Notes under the pieces: model-generated
Seen by the model: the letters and a program-made list of their open reading frames with translations, nothing else
What the model was told of the DNA's origin: nothing
Database searches by the model: none
Shown: piece by piece, positions 35,360 to 43,851 of the stretch
How the letters are laid out: every line of letters starts with the position of its first letter
Numbering within the stretch: position 1 is the first letter of the stretch
Source of the DNA: Acetobacteraceae bacterium
GTDB taxonomy: Bacteria > Pseudomonadota > Alphaproteobacteria > Acetobacterales > Acetobacteraceae
Length of the DNA stretch: 64,000 bases
NCBI GenBank assembly: GCA_004843165.1
Contig: CP039459.1
Coordinates: 1,119,501-1,183,500 of the forward strand
Direction: 5' to 3'
Made by a program: the position numbers and the translations under genes

Positions 35360-36508
35360 TTATTTTTTAGGCGTCAGGCTTGGGAGTGTGTCTTTGTATT
35401 TATCCCAATGTTTGACGAGTTCTTTGACGACAGGTTCACCGGCACGTTCGTTATTGTCAAAGGCGATAACTTGCCCATCTCCCTCATTGCCCATAGAGAT
35501 TTCTGCTGAAATGCCTTGAGGTGGTAAGCAGAAATTACTACCCGAACGTAAGACCATGACACGCTGAGGATCAATTAAATCCTGTTTGGCCAAGCGGCGC
35601 ATTTCAATTTGATTGGTCTGGCTTTCCTCATTGGTCATCACAAAGCGGCCTTTTTGATTTGTCCAAAGCTTGACCCAATCTCTTGCCCATTGCGTTCTTT
35701 CCTCGCCATGCCAGTAACGAAGCGCCCCGAGGGTTTCGCCGAGCATAATTTTAGGTGCTTTGGTGGCCTCTGGGTAATTTTTCCATTGTGCTTTCTCCGC
35801 ATCCGTTAATTTCAGAGAAGACAGTTTTGCACTTTGACTGATCTGATAGGCCCAGTCGGTTAGTGATGGATTAAGAGGATAGGCTTTGGAAAGCTGTGCC
35901 ACATCGGTTACAGAGCCATAATGGTTGGGGTCTTTTGGAAGCGTGTTCGGCGTGTCTGCGCCAATCGCCCAGAGGCCATAAGGCCAGCTTTTTGGGATTT
36001 TACGGTCATCAATTTCACGTAGCGCATCGCCATCGACAACCCATCTTGCCCAAGCAACAGAGCCGACAGATGCTTCTTTAGGGTCAATTCCAGAAATGCC
36101 AGTGAAAATCCAATAAGTTTTTTTCAGGTCAAATTTCGGATCTAGAGCAAGAGCGGAAAGATCGAAAATACCGTCCTTTAAAACGATACCGTAAACGCCC
36201 TCTTTATTACGACGAAGGACTTGGGTTTTAACCCCATGAATAGGGACTTTCTGATCTAAATGAAGGCGCTCCACCCAGAATTGATATTCTCCTGGTGCAT
36301 CGCCGATATCTTTGCCATTTTCCCAACCGGCAACAATAATGACTTTGGGAGTTTGGATATTTTTTTTATTAGAGGAATCTTTTGATGAGAAGCTATTGCT
36401 TTCTGAGATTGTACCAGCGTTTGATTTTGAATCCGAAGTTTGGTTAACGATAATTCCAATACAGGAACTTAAAAGAAGGAGAGCGCTGAGAGATAAAAGT
36501 TTTTTCAT
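35360..36508 (-). CDS. NUP-family (purine nucleoside permease-like) lipoprotein
   Basis: 382 residues with a lipoprotein signal peptide: basic start, hydrophobic core, lipobox LLSSC with Cys16, then a Ser/Asn-rich spacer to about residue 55. The rest matches the NUP family as I know it: PKVIIVAGWE, PGEYQFWVERLHLD, KTYWIFTGISGIDP, SVAWARWVVDGDALREID, WPYGLWAIGADTPN. NUP proteins are related to nucleoside phosphorylase-type folds and were named from a Candida purine nucleoside permease. The bacterial role is unproven. Anchoring to a membrane facing the periplasm is inferred from the lipobox. Confidence 0.82.
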   Translation of the reverse strand: MKKLLSLSALLLLSSCIGIIVNQTSDSKSNAGTISESNSFSSKDSSNKKNIQTPKVIIVAGWENGKDIGDAPGEYQFWVERLHLDQKVPIHGVKTQVLRRNKEGVYGIVLKDGIFDLSALALDPKFDLKKTYWIFTGISGIDPKEASVGSVAWARWVVDGDALREIDDRKIPKSWPYGLWAIGADTPNTLPKDPNHYGSVTDVAQLSKAYPLNPSLTDWAYQISQSAKLSSLKLTDAEKAQWKNYPEATKAPKIMLGETLGALRYWHGEERTQWARDWVKLWTNQKGRFVMTNEESQTNQIEMRRLAKQDLIDPQRVMVLRSGSNFCLPPQGISAEISMGNEGDGQVIAFDNNERAGEPVVKELVKHWDKYKDTLPSLTPKK

Positions 36509-36532
36509 GATTTTCTTTTGTCTAATATTAAG

Positions 36533-37135
36533 TTAGTTTTCGCATTCAAGCCCATCTTTTTCTATTTTTTTTAAGGTTGTTATTTTTTCATCGCAGAAAG
36601 GAATATTTCCCCATTCGGGGGAGGAAATCGCCTGATGGACCCAATCCTTTGCACGGCGGCAGTCTTTTGCCACGCCTACGCCTTTTGCATAGGCTTGCGC
36701 TAAATGGATTTGCGCACAGAGATTATTTTGCAGGGCGGATTTTTCAAACCAATCAAAAGCCTGTTTTAAGTCCACCTGCTTGCCGCCCGCCCCAGAGGCA
36801 TAAGCCAAACCGAGATAATCCTGGGCTCTTGATTCACCTTTTTTAGCGGCCTCCTCAAACCAGATGACCGCTTGATAATAATCTTGCCCAATAAGTTTTT
36901 CATCAGCTTGGATTTGGGTTTCTGTCAGAATTAAACCACCATTGCCACCGTACCAATAATGTGTGCCAAGATATAATTGCGCTTCTGTATTTCCGGCCTC
37001 TGCCTGCTCTTTCAAGGCAGAAAGTTTCCAATATTTGTATGGGCTTAAACTTGAAAAAACCAGTGTATCCTGAGCCTGGGCTGATTGGAAGAATCCTAAC
37101 AAAAACGGGATCCAAATTATTTTTTGCCATTTCAT
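36533..37135 (-). CDS. Secreted Sel1-repeat protein, copy 1
   Basis: 200 residues, signal peptide ending SAQA-QD (about residue 22), then three to four Sel1-like helical repeats: AEAGNTEAQLYLGTHYWYGG, AAKKGESRAQDYLGLAYASG and ALQNNLCAQIHLAQAYAKG. Sel1 repeats are protein-binding solenoids. The C-terminus has cysteines (CRRAK, PFCDEK, LECEN) that could form disulfides. A second, very similar gene lies 0.9 kb upstream on the same strand. Function unknown. Confidence 0.85.
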   Translation of the reverse strand: MKWQKIIWIPFLLGFFQSAQAQDTLVFSSLSPYKYWKLSALKEQAEAGNTEAQLYLGTHYWYGGNGGLILTETQIQADEKLIGQDYYQAVIWFEEAAKKGESRAQDYLGLAYASGAGGKQVDLKQAFDWFEKSALQNNLCAQIHLAQAYAKGVGVAKDCRRAKDWVHQAISSPEWGNIPFCDEKITTLKKIEKDGLECEN

Positions 37136-37230
37136 AAAATGCCCCTTGTTCCTGTGTAGAGAATCGTTTCAAGCTGGAGGTGCTTCTTCAAGCTTTAACA
37201 GGCTTTAACGAGAATGAAAGGAAGAAAAAA

Positions 37231-37650
37231 ATGGTAAGGGAGCATATGACTGACGAACCGGAGGAGGAGAGCGGTGAGATGATCCATGTTCGCGGACAGA
37301 GGCCAAATGGCGGTGGCGGTATTCGACCGAATAATCCGGGCTTTATTCCGCCGGCACCGCATGTCAATTCGGGGGTGTCCAGACCGGAATTGGGTGGAGG
37401 CGGCAATGGTTTATACCAAGGAGATATTATTAAAGATATCGTCCCGCCCCCTGCAAAAGATGGCAAAGCCTATATCATTGCCGGCACAATTATCGGTGGT
37501 GTAAGAACGGGTACACAAGAGGATGAAACGATTACAGGCGCAACGATAGAAGATGCAACGATTATTATCCATCCTGATTCAGCCCATCCGCAAGCAGGTG
37601 GAAAAACCGTTCACACGAAACTGTCACATTGCATATTTCACCAAAAGTAG
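37231..37650 (+). CDS. 5' part of a frame-disrupted gene: Gly/Pro-rich protein
   Basis: ATG 37231 follows AAAGGAAG and reads 139 residues to TAG 37650 (ATG 37246 is an alternative). The product has an acidic start (DEPEEESGE), a Gly/Asn/Pro-rich stretch (PNGGGGIRPNNPG) and then a beta-rich region (IIAGTIIGGVRTGTQEDETITGATIEDATI). There is no signal peptide. The last dozen residues (TKLSHCIFHQK) look out of place. The -1 frame reads on smoothly as ETVTLHISPKVGTITHYT into the next entry. A one-base shift near 37612-37622 would restore a protein of about 230 residues. Confidence 0.5.
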   Translation: MVREHMTDEPEEESGEMIHVRGQRPNGGGGIRPNNPGFIPPAPHVNSGVSRPELGGGGNGLYQGDIIKDIVPPPAKDGKAYIIAGTIIGGVRTGTQEDETITGATIEDATIIIHPDSAHPQAGGKTVHTKLSHCIFHQK

Positions 37651-37928
37651 GCACGATTACACATTATACCGTTGCGGATATAGGAGTACCTGTTTCAGAT
37701 GAAGCGGGAAGCGCGGATGGCGGTTCTCAGAAGAATACCCATCCCTTTGAGCCGATGAAGACAGGTTTGCCAACCGATATTCTGATTGATCCTGCTACTT
37801 TTTACCCTAAACCCGGGGAACCTTTATCGCCACCGGTATCACTGGAAAAACCTGATCCAGCGCCACAGCCTGCACCGGCGCATCATAAAAGGCATCACCA
37901 TCATCACCATAGGCATCATAAACATTGA
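37629..37928 (+). pseudogene. 3' part of the frame-disrupted gene with histidine-rich tail
   Basis: Open frame in the -1 register relative to the upstream part. A TTG at 37629 is the first possible independent start but has no ribosome site, so I treat it as the second half of one gene. It contains a Pro-rich stretch (PATFYPKPGEPLSPPVSLEKPDPAPQPAPAHH) and ends in HHKRHHHHHHRHHKH, a likely metal-binding tail. A palindromic terminator follows 22 bases later. Confidence 0.5.
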
Positions 37929-37950
37929 ATTACTGTGATTTAAAACGAGA

Positions 37951-37983
37951 AAAAGGCGGATGAAATTTCATCCGCCTTTTTTA
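37951..37983. terminator. Bidirectional terminator between the His-rich gene and Sel1 copy 2
   Basis: A 30-base perfect palindrome: AAAAGGCGGATGAAA pairs with TTTCATCCGCCTTTT, flanked by A and T runs. It serves both convergent genes. Confidence 0.9.
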
Positions 37984-37991
37984 GAAAAATT

Positions 37992-38594
37992 TTAATCTGT
38001 GCATTCAATTCCTTCTTTTTCTATTTGGTCTAAGGTTTTAGATTTTTCATCGCAAAAAGGAAGCCATATCATGGGTTCCCATTCAGGGGAGGAAATTGCC
38101 TGATGGACCCAATCCTTTGCACGGCGGCAGTCTTTTGCCACGCCTGCGCCTTTTGCATAGGCTTGCGCTAAATGTATTTGCGCACAGAGATTATTTTGCA
38201 GGGCGGATTTTTCAAACCAATCAAAAGCCTGCTTTAAATCCACTTTCTTGCCCGCCCCAGAGGCATAAGCCAAACCGAGATAATCCTGGGCTCTGGATTC
38301 TCCTTTTTTAGCAGCCTCTTCAAACCAGATCACCGCCTTGTAATAATCCTGTTCAACCATTTTTTCATTGGCTTGGGCTTCTGTAAGCGCAATTAAGCCA
38401 TCGCCCCCATACCAATAAACCCTGCCAAGATATAATTGCGCTTCTGTGTTTCCGGCCTCTGCCTGCTCTTTCAAGGCAGAAAGTTTCCAATATTTGTATG
38501 GACTTAAACTTGAAAGAACCAGTGTATCCTGAGCCTGGGCGGACTGAAAAAAGCCCAACAAGAACATGATGAAAATGATTGTTTGCCGTCTCAT
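37992..38594 (-). CDS. Secreted Sel1-repeat protein, copy 2
   Basis: 200 residues, nearly the same as copy 1 from the signal peptide (FLLGFFQSAQA-QD) through the Sel1 repeats. Differences cluster in the N-terminus, in the segment after the first repeat (VYWYGGDGLIALTEAQANE) and in the C-terminus (EPMIWLPFCDEKSKTL). The upstream regions are also alike (an AAGCTGGAGGTG element about 40 bases before each start). So the duplication included the promoter region. Function unknown. Confidence 0.85.
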   Translation of the reverse strand: MRRQTIIFIMFLLGFFQSAQAQDTLVLSSLSPYKYWKLSALKEQAEAGNTEAQLYLGRVYWYGGDGLIALTEAQANEKMVEQDYYKAVIWFEEAAKKGESRAQDYLGLAYASGAGKKVDLKQAFDWFEKSALQNNLCAQIHLAQAYAKGAGVAKDCRRAKDWVHQAISSPEWEPMIWLPFCDEKSKTLDQIEKEGIECTD

Positions 38595-38675
38595 AAAATC
38601 TGCCTTGTTTTGATTAAGGGAATTATCCCAAGCTGGAGGTGTCTTTTAAAACTTTAATTTGATTTGATAAAAATA

Positions 38676-38703
38676 AAAGGCAGAGAATTGCTTCTCTGCC
38701 TTT
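38676..38703 (-). terminator. Terminator after htpG
   Basis: AAAGGCAGAGAA and TTCTCTGCCTTT around a 4-base loop. On the minus strand it is followed by a T-rich stretch, 32 bases past the htpG stop. Confidence 0.85.
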
Positions 38704-38734
38704 CCAGTTTATACAGGTATTTTTTAGAAAAACC

Positions 38735-40651
38735 TTATTTTGCCTCACCGGCTAAAAGATCAGAGATCATTCGGGTGAAGCTGGTTGGGTCTTTAAGATG
38801 TTCGCCATCCTGTAAACGTCCAAGGCTCATCAGAATTTCAGGATAGTGGCCGAGGTCTTCGCCTTTTTCAGCTTTTTTCGCCAGCATCGCAATCAATGGG
38901 TGGCGTGGGTTAAGCTCTAAAGTAGGCTGAGAAACCGGGACTTCCTGACCTGTACGGCGTAGAAGCTGCTGCAAAGCGGCATCTGGCCCCCCATCAGAGC
39001 TTAGAATCAACGCACTTTCGCTGAGATTATCGGTTGGACGCACTTCTTTGACCTGATCACCGAGAAGTTCTTTGAGGCGTGTATCCAGCACCTCTAAATT
39101 TGCAGCTTCACCCTCTGGTTCAGGAGCTTTGATGTCTTTTAAATCTTCATCGCTGTCGGTAACGGATTTTAATTTTTTGCCTTCGAATTCATGGAGGCGT
39201 TCTGGCCAGAAACTATCGACAGGATCGCTTAAGAGCAGAACTTCGATGCCACGGGCACGGAATTTCTCCAAATGAGCGGAATGACGCAAGGCATCATGTG
39301 ATTCCCCTGTAATATAATAGATGCTCTTTTGACCTTCTTTCATACGGCTGACATAGTCGGAAAGTGTCGTCCAGCCATCCGGATTTTCGGTCGAGTGGAA
39401 AAGAGAAATTGCCGCAATTTTAGAACGGTAATCGGTGTCTTCCCAGATACCTTCTTTGAGGACAGCTCCGAAATTCCCCCAGATTTTCTCAAAAGAAGAT
39501 TTTTCCTCTTCTGACTTTTCGTTATCTGTGGCGATTTTTTCAAGCGCTGAGAAAGCTTTGCTTGTAACGGCTTTCCGAATACGGGCTAAGGTTGGCGTTG
39601 CTTGGAGCATTTCACGGGAAACATTTAGCGGTAGGTCGGATGTATCGACCACACCGGCATAGAAACGTAGCCAAGCCGGTAGAAGTTCGGCCTCGTCTGT
39701 AATGAACATGCGGCGGACGTAAAGTTGGATTTTACTTTCACGTTCCTGACGAGAGAAAAAGTCGAAAGGACGCTCGCTCGGTACAAAAAGAAGGGCAGAA
39801 AATTCTGTCATTCCCTCCGCATGCCAATGCAGAATTTCCGCAGGCTTGTCAAAATTATGGGTTAGGCCGTGGTAGAAGGCAGAATATTCTTCATCTTCCA
39901 CTTTACTTTTAGGCTGGCTCCAAAGCGCTTTACCTTTATTAAGGGGGGTAAACTCGGCTTTGCCGTCTTTTTCCTCTTCCAAGGTGACCGGCCAAGAAAG
40001 GTGCGAGACCCATTTATCTGCGATTTCATGGATACGGCCTGTCTTTAAAAATTCTTCAGCATCTTCTTTAAGATGAAGGATAATTTCCGTTCCGGCTTTT
40101 TCTCTGGTGGCGGGCTCGAGCGTATAAGCGCCTTTACCATCGGAATGCCATTTCCAAGCTTCGTCTGTACCGGCTTTTTTAGAAATCACATCAACAGAAT
40201 TTGCAACCATAAAGGCAGAATAGAAACCAACCCCGAATTGGCCGATAAGGTTGGGACGATCCTTGCTGTCGGCATTGCGAAGTTTTTCCTCAAAGGCTTT
40301 TGTTCCGGAGCGAGCAATTGTTCCGAGATTTTGTGCAAGCTCCTCACGGCTCATACCAAGTCCTTGATCGGAAACAGTGAGGGTTTTGGTTTTTTCATCG
40401 GCTTTAACAATGATGGGTGCTTCGGCAGGTAAAGCAAGGCTGGCATCGCTTTGCGCTTCGAAGCGCCGTTTATCGGTGGCATCTGCCGCATTGGCAAGAA
40501 GTTCACGCAGGAAGATTTCCCGTTCTGAATAGAGGGAATGAACAACGAGATCGAGCAAACGTCCAACCTCGGCATTAAATTCATGGCGTTCAACAGTATT
40601 GTCAGCCCCTGTAGAGGCTTTATTGGTTTTTTTTGAATCAGTTGTAGTCAT
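38735..40651 (-). CDS. htpG: Molecular chaperone HtpG (Hsp90)
   Basis: ATP-driven cytosolic chaperone, 638 residues, full length. The GHKL ATPase parts are SLYSEREIFLRELLANAADA (about 36-55), DQGLGMSREEL (about 95-105) and GQFGVGFYSAFM (about 133-144). The middle domain has the catalytic arginine region LNVSREMLQ, and the dimerisation domain follows (about 510-638). The normally near-invariant E-L-I-S-N-A-S-D reads E-L-L-A-N-A-A-D here, retaining the Mg-binding Asn and the catalytic Glu. Confidence 0.96.
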   Translation of the reverse strand: MTTTDSKKTNKASTGADNTVERHEFNAEVGRLLDLVVHSLYSEREIFLRELLANAADATDKRRFEAQSDASLALPAEAPIIVKADEKTKTLTVSDQGLGMSREELAQNLGTIARSGTKAFEEKLRNADSKDRPNLIGQFGVGFYSAFMVANSVDVISKKAGTDEAWKWHSDGKGAYTLEPATREKAGTEIILHLKEDAEEFLKTGRIHEIADKWVSHLSWPVTLEEEKDGKAEFTPLNKGKALWSQPKSKVEDEEYSAFYHGLTHNFDKPAEILHWHAEGMTEFSALLFVPSERPFDFFSRQERESKIQLYVRRMFITDEAELLPAWLRFYAGVVDTSDLPLNVSREMLQATPTLARIRKAVTSKAFSALEKIATDNEKSEEEKSSFEKIWGNFGAVLKEGIWEDTDYRSKIAAISLFHSTENPDGWTTLSDYVSRMKEGQKSIYYITGESHDALRHSAHLEKFRARGIEVLLLSDPVDSFWPERLHEFEGKKLKSVTDSDEDLKDIKAPEPEGEAANLEVLDTRLKELLGDQVKEVRPTDNLSESALILSSDGGPDAALQQLLRRTGQEVPVSQPTLELNPRHPLIAMLAKKAEKGEDLGHYPEILMSLGRLQDGEHLKDPTSFTRMISDLLAGEAK

Positions 40652-40907
40652 GTTTCATCTCTTTAGAAAACAGGCGGGAATGCACGTTATCAGAGCCGCC
40701 CAACAGTCTTTGTCTTTACGAGATGGGGGGTGAAGTACTTAAATTCAACAGGTGGGTTTTAGGAGAGGTTATTTAGGTATAAAGTAAGCTGGAATTCATT
40801 CGAGATTCTTTAATCACAGTTTCTTCTAGATAGAAGTTTTATTATGAGATAATAGATGGAGCTGTAACGAAAATCCGGGTTTCTTAATTTAAGGATTGAA
40901 CAGAATT

Positions 40908-42629
40908 ATGTCTTATACCGTTGGACAATATCTAGCAGATCGCTTGGTTCAAATTGGACTTAAAGATCACTTCGCTATCGCCGGGGATTACAACCTCGTT
41001 CTATTAGATCAATTTCTGAAAAATAAAAATTGGAATCAAATTTACGATTGTAATGAATTAAACTGTGGTTTTGCCGCTGAAGGTTATGCACGTGCCAATG
41101 GGGCAGCCGCTTGCGTTGTGACCTATACAGTGGGTGCAATTTCTGCCATGAACTCCGCCCTTGCTGGTGCATATGCAGAAAACCTACCTGTTCTTTGTAT
41201 TTCAGGTGCACCAAACTGCAATGATTATGGTTCAGGCCGTATTCTCCACCATACCATTGGGAAGCCGGAATTTACACAGCAACTTGATATGGTCAAGCAT
41301 ATTACGTGTGCTGCGGAATCCGTTACACAAGCCAGCGAAGCGCCTGCGAAAATTGACCATGTCATTCGCACGATGTTGCTTGAACAAAGACCAGCCTATA
41401 TTGATATTGCCTGCAATATTTCCGGTATGGAATGCCCACGTCCAGGTCCAATCGAAGACCTATTGCCACAATATGCGGCAGACAATAAATCTTTGACAAG
41501 CGCCATTGATGCGATTGCAAAGAAAGTGGCCGCTTCTGAAAAAGTGACTCTTTATGTCGGTCCTAAAGTTCGCCCAGGAAAAGCAAAAGAAGCTGCAGTT
41601 GCTCTTGCAGACGCACTTGGCTGTGCGGTGACAGTCGGCCCAGCTTCCATGTCTTTCTTCCCCGCAAAACATCCAGGTTTCCGTGGAACCTATTGGGGTA
41701 TTGTTTCTACAGGCGATGCCAACAAAGTTGTTGAAGAAGCAGAGACATTGATTGTCTTAGGGCCAAATTGGAATGACTACGCAACCGTTGGTTGGAAAGC
41801 ATGGCCAAAAGGTCCGGGTGTTGTCACAATTGATGAAAAAAGTGCACAAGTTGACGGACAGGTTTTCTCTGGCCTCAACATGAAAGCGCTTGTTGAAGGT
41901 CTTGCTAAAAAAGTTTCTAAGAAACCAGCAACCGCAGAATCAAGCAAAGCACCTCATTTTGAATATCCTGTTGCTAAGCCAGATGCAAAATTGACCAATG
42001 CAGAAATGGCTCGCCAGATCATGGCTCTTTTGGATGACAATACAACATTGCATGCAGAAACAGGTGATTCATGGTTCAATGTGAAAGACATGAACTGGCC
42101 AAATGGTTTGAGAATTGAAACCGAAATGCAATATGGTCATATCGGCTGGTCTATTCCTTCAGGATTTGGCGGTGCGATCGGTTCTCCAGAGCGTAAGCAC
42201 ATCATTATGTGCGGTGATGGTTCCTTCCAGCTAACTTGCCAGGAAGTCAGCCAGATGATCCGTTACAAATTGCCTGTGACAATCTTTTTGATTGATAATC
42301 ACGGCTATGGCATTGAAATTGCTATTCATGATGGCCCATACAACTACATCCAAAACTGGAACTTTGCGAAGTTGATGGAAGTCTTCAATGGCGAAGGCGA
42401 AGAATGCCCTTATTCCCATAATAAGAATGGGAAAAGTGGTCTCGGCTTAAAAGCAACCACACCTGCAGAACTTGCAGATGCGATTAAACAAGCAGAGGCA
42501 AATAAAGAAGGCCCAACTTTGATTCAAGTCGTCATTGATCAGGACGATTGCACCAAAGATCTGCTAACATGGGGTAAAGAAGTTGCAAAAACAAATGCAC
42601 GTTCCCCTGTCGTTACAGACAAGGCCTAA
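40908..42629 (+). CDS. pdc: Pyruvate decarboxylase
   Basis: Thiamin-pyrophosphate enzyme turning pyruvate into acetaldehyde and CO2, 573 residues. The N-terminus MSYTVGQYLADRLVQIGL and FAIAGDYNLVLLDQFL match bacterial Pdc of Zymomonas and acetic acid bacteria. The catalytic Glu is in NELNCGFAAEGYAR, the active-site His pair in RILHHTIG, and the TPP motif GDGSFQLTCQEVSQ ends in LIDNHGYGIEI. An open frame extends to 40896, but ATG 40908 gives the homologous N-terminus. The adjacent dehydrogenases suggest ethanol formation or acetaldehyde oxidation. Confidence 0.96.
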   Translation: MSYTVGQYLADRLVQIGLKDHFAIAGDYNLVLLDQFLKNKNWNQIYDCNELNCGFAAEGYARANGAAACVVTYTVGAISAMNSALAGAYAENLPVLCISGAPNCNDYGSGRILHHTIGKPEFTQQLDMVKHITCAAESVTQASEAPAKIDHVIRTMLLEQRPAYIDIACNISGMECPRPGPIEDLLPQYAADNKSLTSAIDAIAKKVAASEKVTLYVGPKVRPGKAKEAAVALADALGCAVTVGPASMSFFPAKHPGFRGTYWGIVSTGDANKVVEEAETLIVLGPNWNDYATVGWKAWPKGPGVVTIDEKSAQVDGQVFSGLNMKALVEGLAKKVSKKPATAESSKAPHFEYPVAKPDAKLTNAEMARQIMALLDDNTTLHAETGDSWFNVKDMNWPNGLRIETEMQYGHIGWSIPSGFGGAIGSPERKHIIMCGDGSFQLTCQEVSQMIRYKLPVTIFLIDNHGYGIEIAIHDGPYNYIQNWNFAKLMEVFNGEGEECPYSHNKNGKSGLGLKATTPAELADAIKQAEANKEGPTLIQVVIDQDDCTKDLLTWGKEVAKTNARSPVVTDKA

Positions 42630-42641
42630 TTCCTAAATAAG

Positions 42642-42675
42642 ATAATCCCACCCCAACAGGTGGGATTATTTTTTT
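42642..42675 (+). terminator. Terminator after pdc
   Basis: ATAATCCCACC and GGTGGGATTAT with a 6-base loop, followed by a T run. It lies between pdc and the alcohol dehydrogenase, so the latter may need its own promoter or read-through. Confidence 0.85.
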
Positions 42676-42696
42676 GAATATCCGGGAGATAAAATT

Positions 42697-43761
42697 ATGA
42701 AAGCTGTATGTTGCGGTAAAGACCATAGCATTGTTATCGAAGAGAAGCAGCTTCGTCCGATTAAACCAACAGAAGTTCGCCTTAAAATGGAGCGTTGCGG
42801 TGTCTGTCATACAGATTTGCACGTTGCACATGGGGATTTTGGTGACAAAACAGGTACCACTTTAGGTCATGAAGGCGTTGGTAAAGTCGTTGAAGTCGGC
42901 CATGATGTTGCTGAAATGATGGGGGAAGGCGCTCTGAAGATCGGTGATCGTGCTTCTGTCGCTTGGTTCTTCCGTGGGTGTGGTCGTTGTGAATATTGCG
43001 TCAATGGGGATGAAACTCTTTGCCGTCAAGTTGAAAATGCCGGCTTTACCGTTGATGGCGCTATGGCAGAAGAGTGCATTGCACCTGCTAACTATGCTGT
43101 GAAAGTGCCAGAGGGTCTTGACCTATCTGAAGCATCTTCTATTACCTGTGCAGGCGTCACAACTTATAAAGCCGTTAAAAACTCCAAAGTGGCTCCGGGT
43201 CAATGGATTGTTGTTTTTGGTATTGGTGGTCTTGGAAATCTTGCCGTTCAGTGGGCTAAAAATGTTTTTGGTGCCCGTGTGATTGCCGTTGACGGAAACC
43301 AGACAGCATTGGATTTTGCAAAAGAATTGGGTGCAGATCATGCGCTTAATGCTTTTGATAAAGATCTCGTCACCCAAATTCAGGATCTTACAGGCGGTTC
43401 TAAACCAATCGGACATGGTTTGGTCGCTGGTGGTGCCCACGCAGCAATCGTTACAGCGACAGCTAAAGCCGCCTTTAATGCCGCTGTGAACTCTGTACGT
43501 GCTGGCGGTACCGTTGTCGGTGTCGGTCTGCCTGTGGAAACGATGGATCTTTCTATTCCACGTTTGGTTCTCGATGGGATTAAGATTGTCGGTTCTTTGG
43601 TCGGTACCCGTGAAGATCTTCGTGAAGCCTTTGAATTTGCTGCTCAAGGCAAAGTGAAATGCAAAACAGAAGATCGTCCGATCGCAGATGCACCAAAAAT
43701 CTTTGAAGAAATGCATCAGGGTAAAATTCGTGGCCGTATGGTTATTAATTTCGACCTATAA
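42697..43761 (+). CDS. Zinc-dependent alcohol dehydrogenase
   Basis: Medium-chain alcohol dehydrogenase of the AdhA/AdhP type, 354 residues, interconverting acetaldehyde and ethanol with NAD(H). Catalytic zinc ligands are in [11 protein letters not shown] (Cys about 37) and GHEGVG (His about 60). Structural zinc cysteines are in [16 protein letters not shown]. The coenzyme motif is [14 protein letters not shown], followed by VIAVDGN with the Asp that favours NAD over NADP. GGGAG lies nine bases before the ATG. It stands directly behind pdc. Confidence 0.92.
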   Translation: MKAVCCGKDHSIVIEEKQLRPIKPTEVRLKMERCGVCHTDLHVAHGDFGDKTGTTLGHEGVGKVVEVGHDVAEMMGEGALKIGDRASVAWFFRGCGRCEYCVNGDETLCRQVENAGFTVDGAMAEECIAPANYAVKVPEGLDLSEASSITCAGVTTYKAVKNSKVAPGQWIVVFGIGGLGNLAVQWAKNVFGARVIAVDGNQTALDFAKELGADHALNAFDKDLVTQIQDLTGGSKPIGHGLVAGGAHAAIVTATAKAAFNAAVNSVRAGGTVVGVGLPVETMDLSIPRLVLDGIKIVGSLVGTREDLREAFEFAAQGKVKCKTEDRPIADAPKIFEEMHQGKIRGRMVINFDL

Positions 43762-43800
43762 GCTTTGAAAAAGAAGCTGCCTTTTTAAAAGGCTAAAATG

Positions 43801-43833
43801 GAAAGGGCGCTGATTTTTCAGCGCCCTTTCTGA
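43801..43833. terminator. Bidirectional terminator between adh and aldehyde dehydrogenase
   Basis: GAAAGGGCGCTGA and TCAGCGCCCTTTC are exact complements around TTTT, between two convergent genes. Confidence 0.88.
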
Positions 43834-43851
43834 TTATCTGATGAAGTCGTT

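Noticed and set aside
37592-37622. Programmed -1 frameshift signal in the His-rich gene
   Set aside because: The A5 run does not form an in-frame X-XXY-YYZ heptamer and no clear downstream pseudoknot was seen; a simple indel is more likely.
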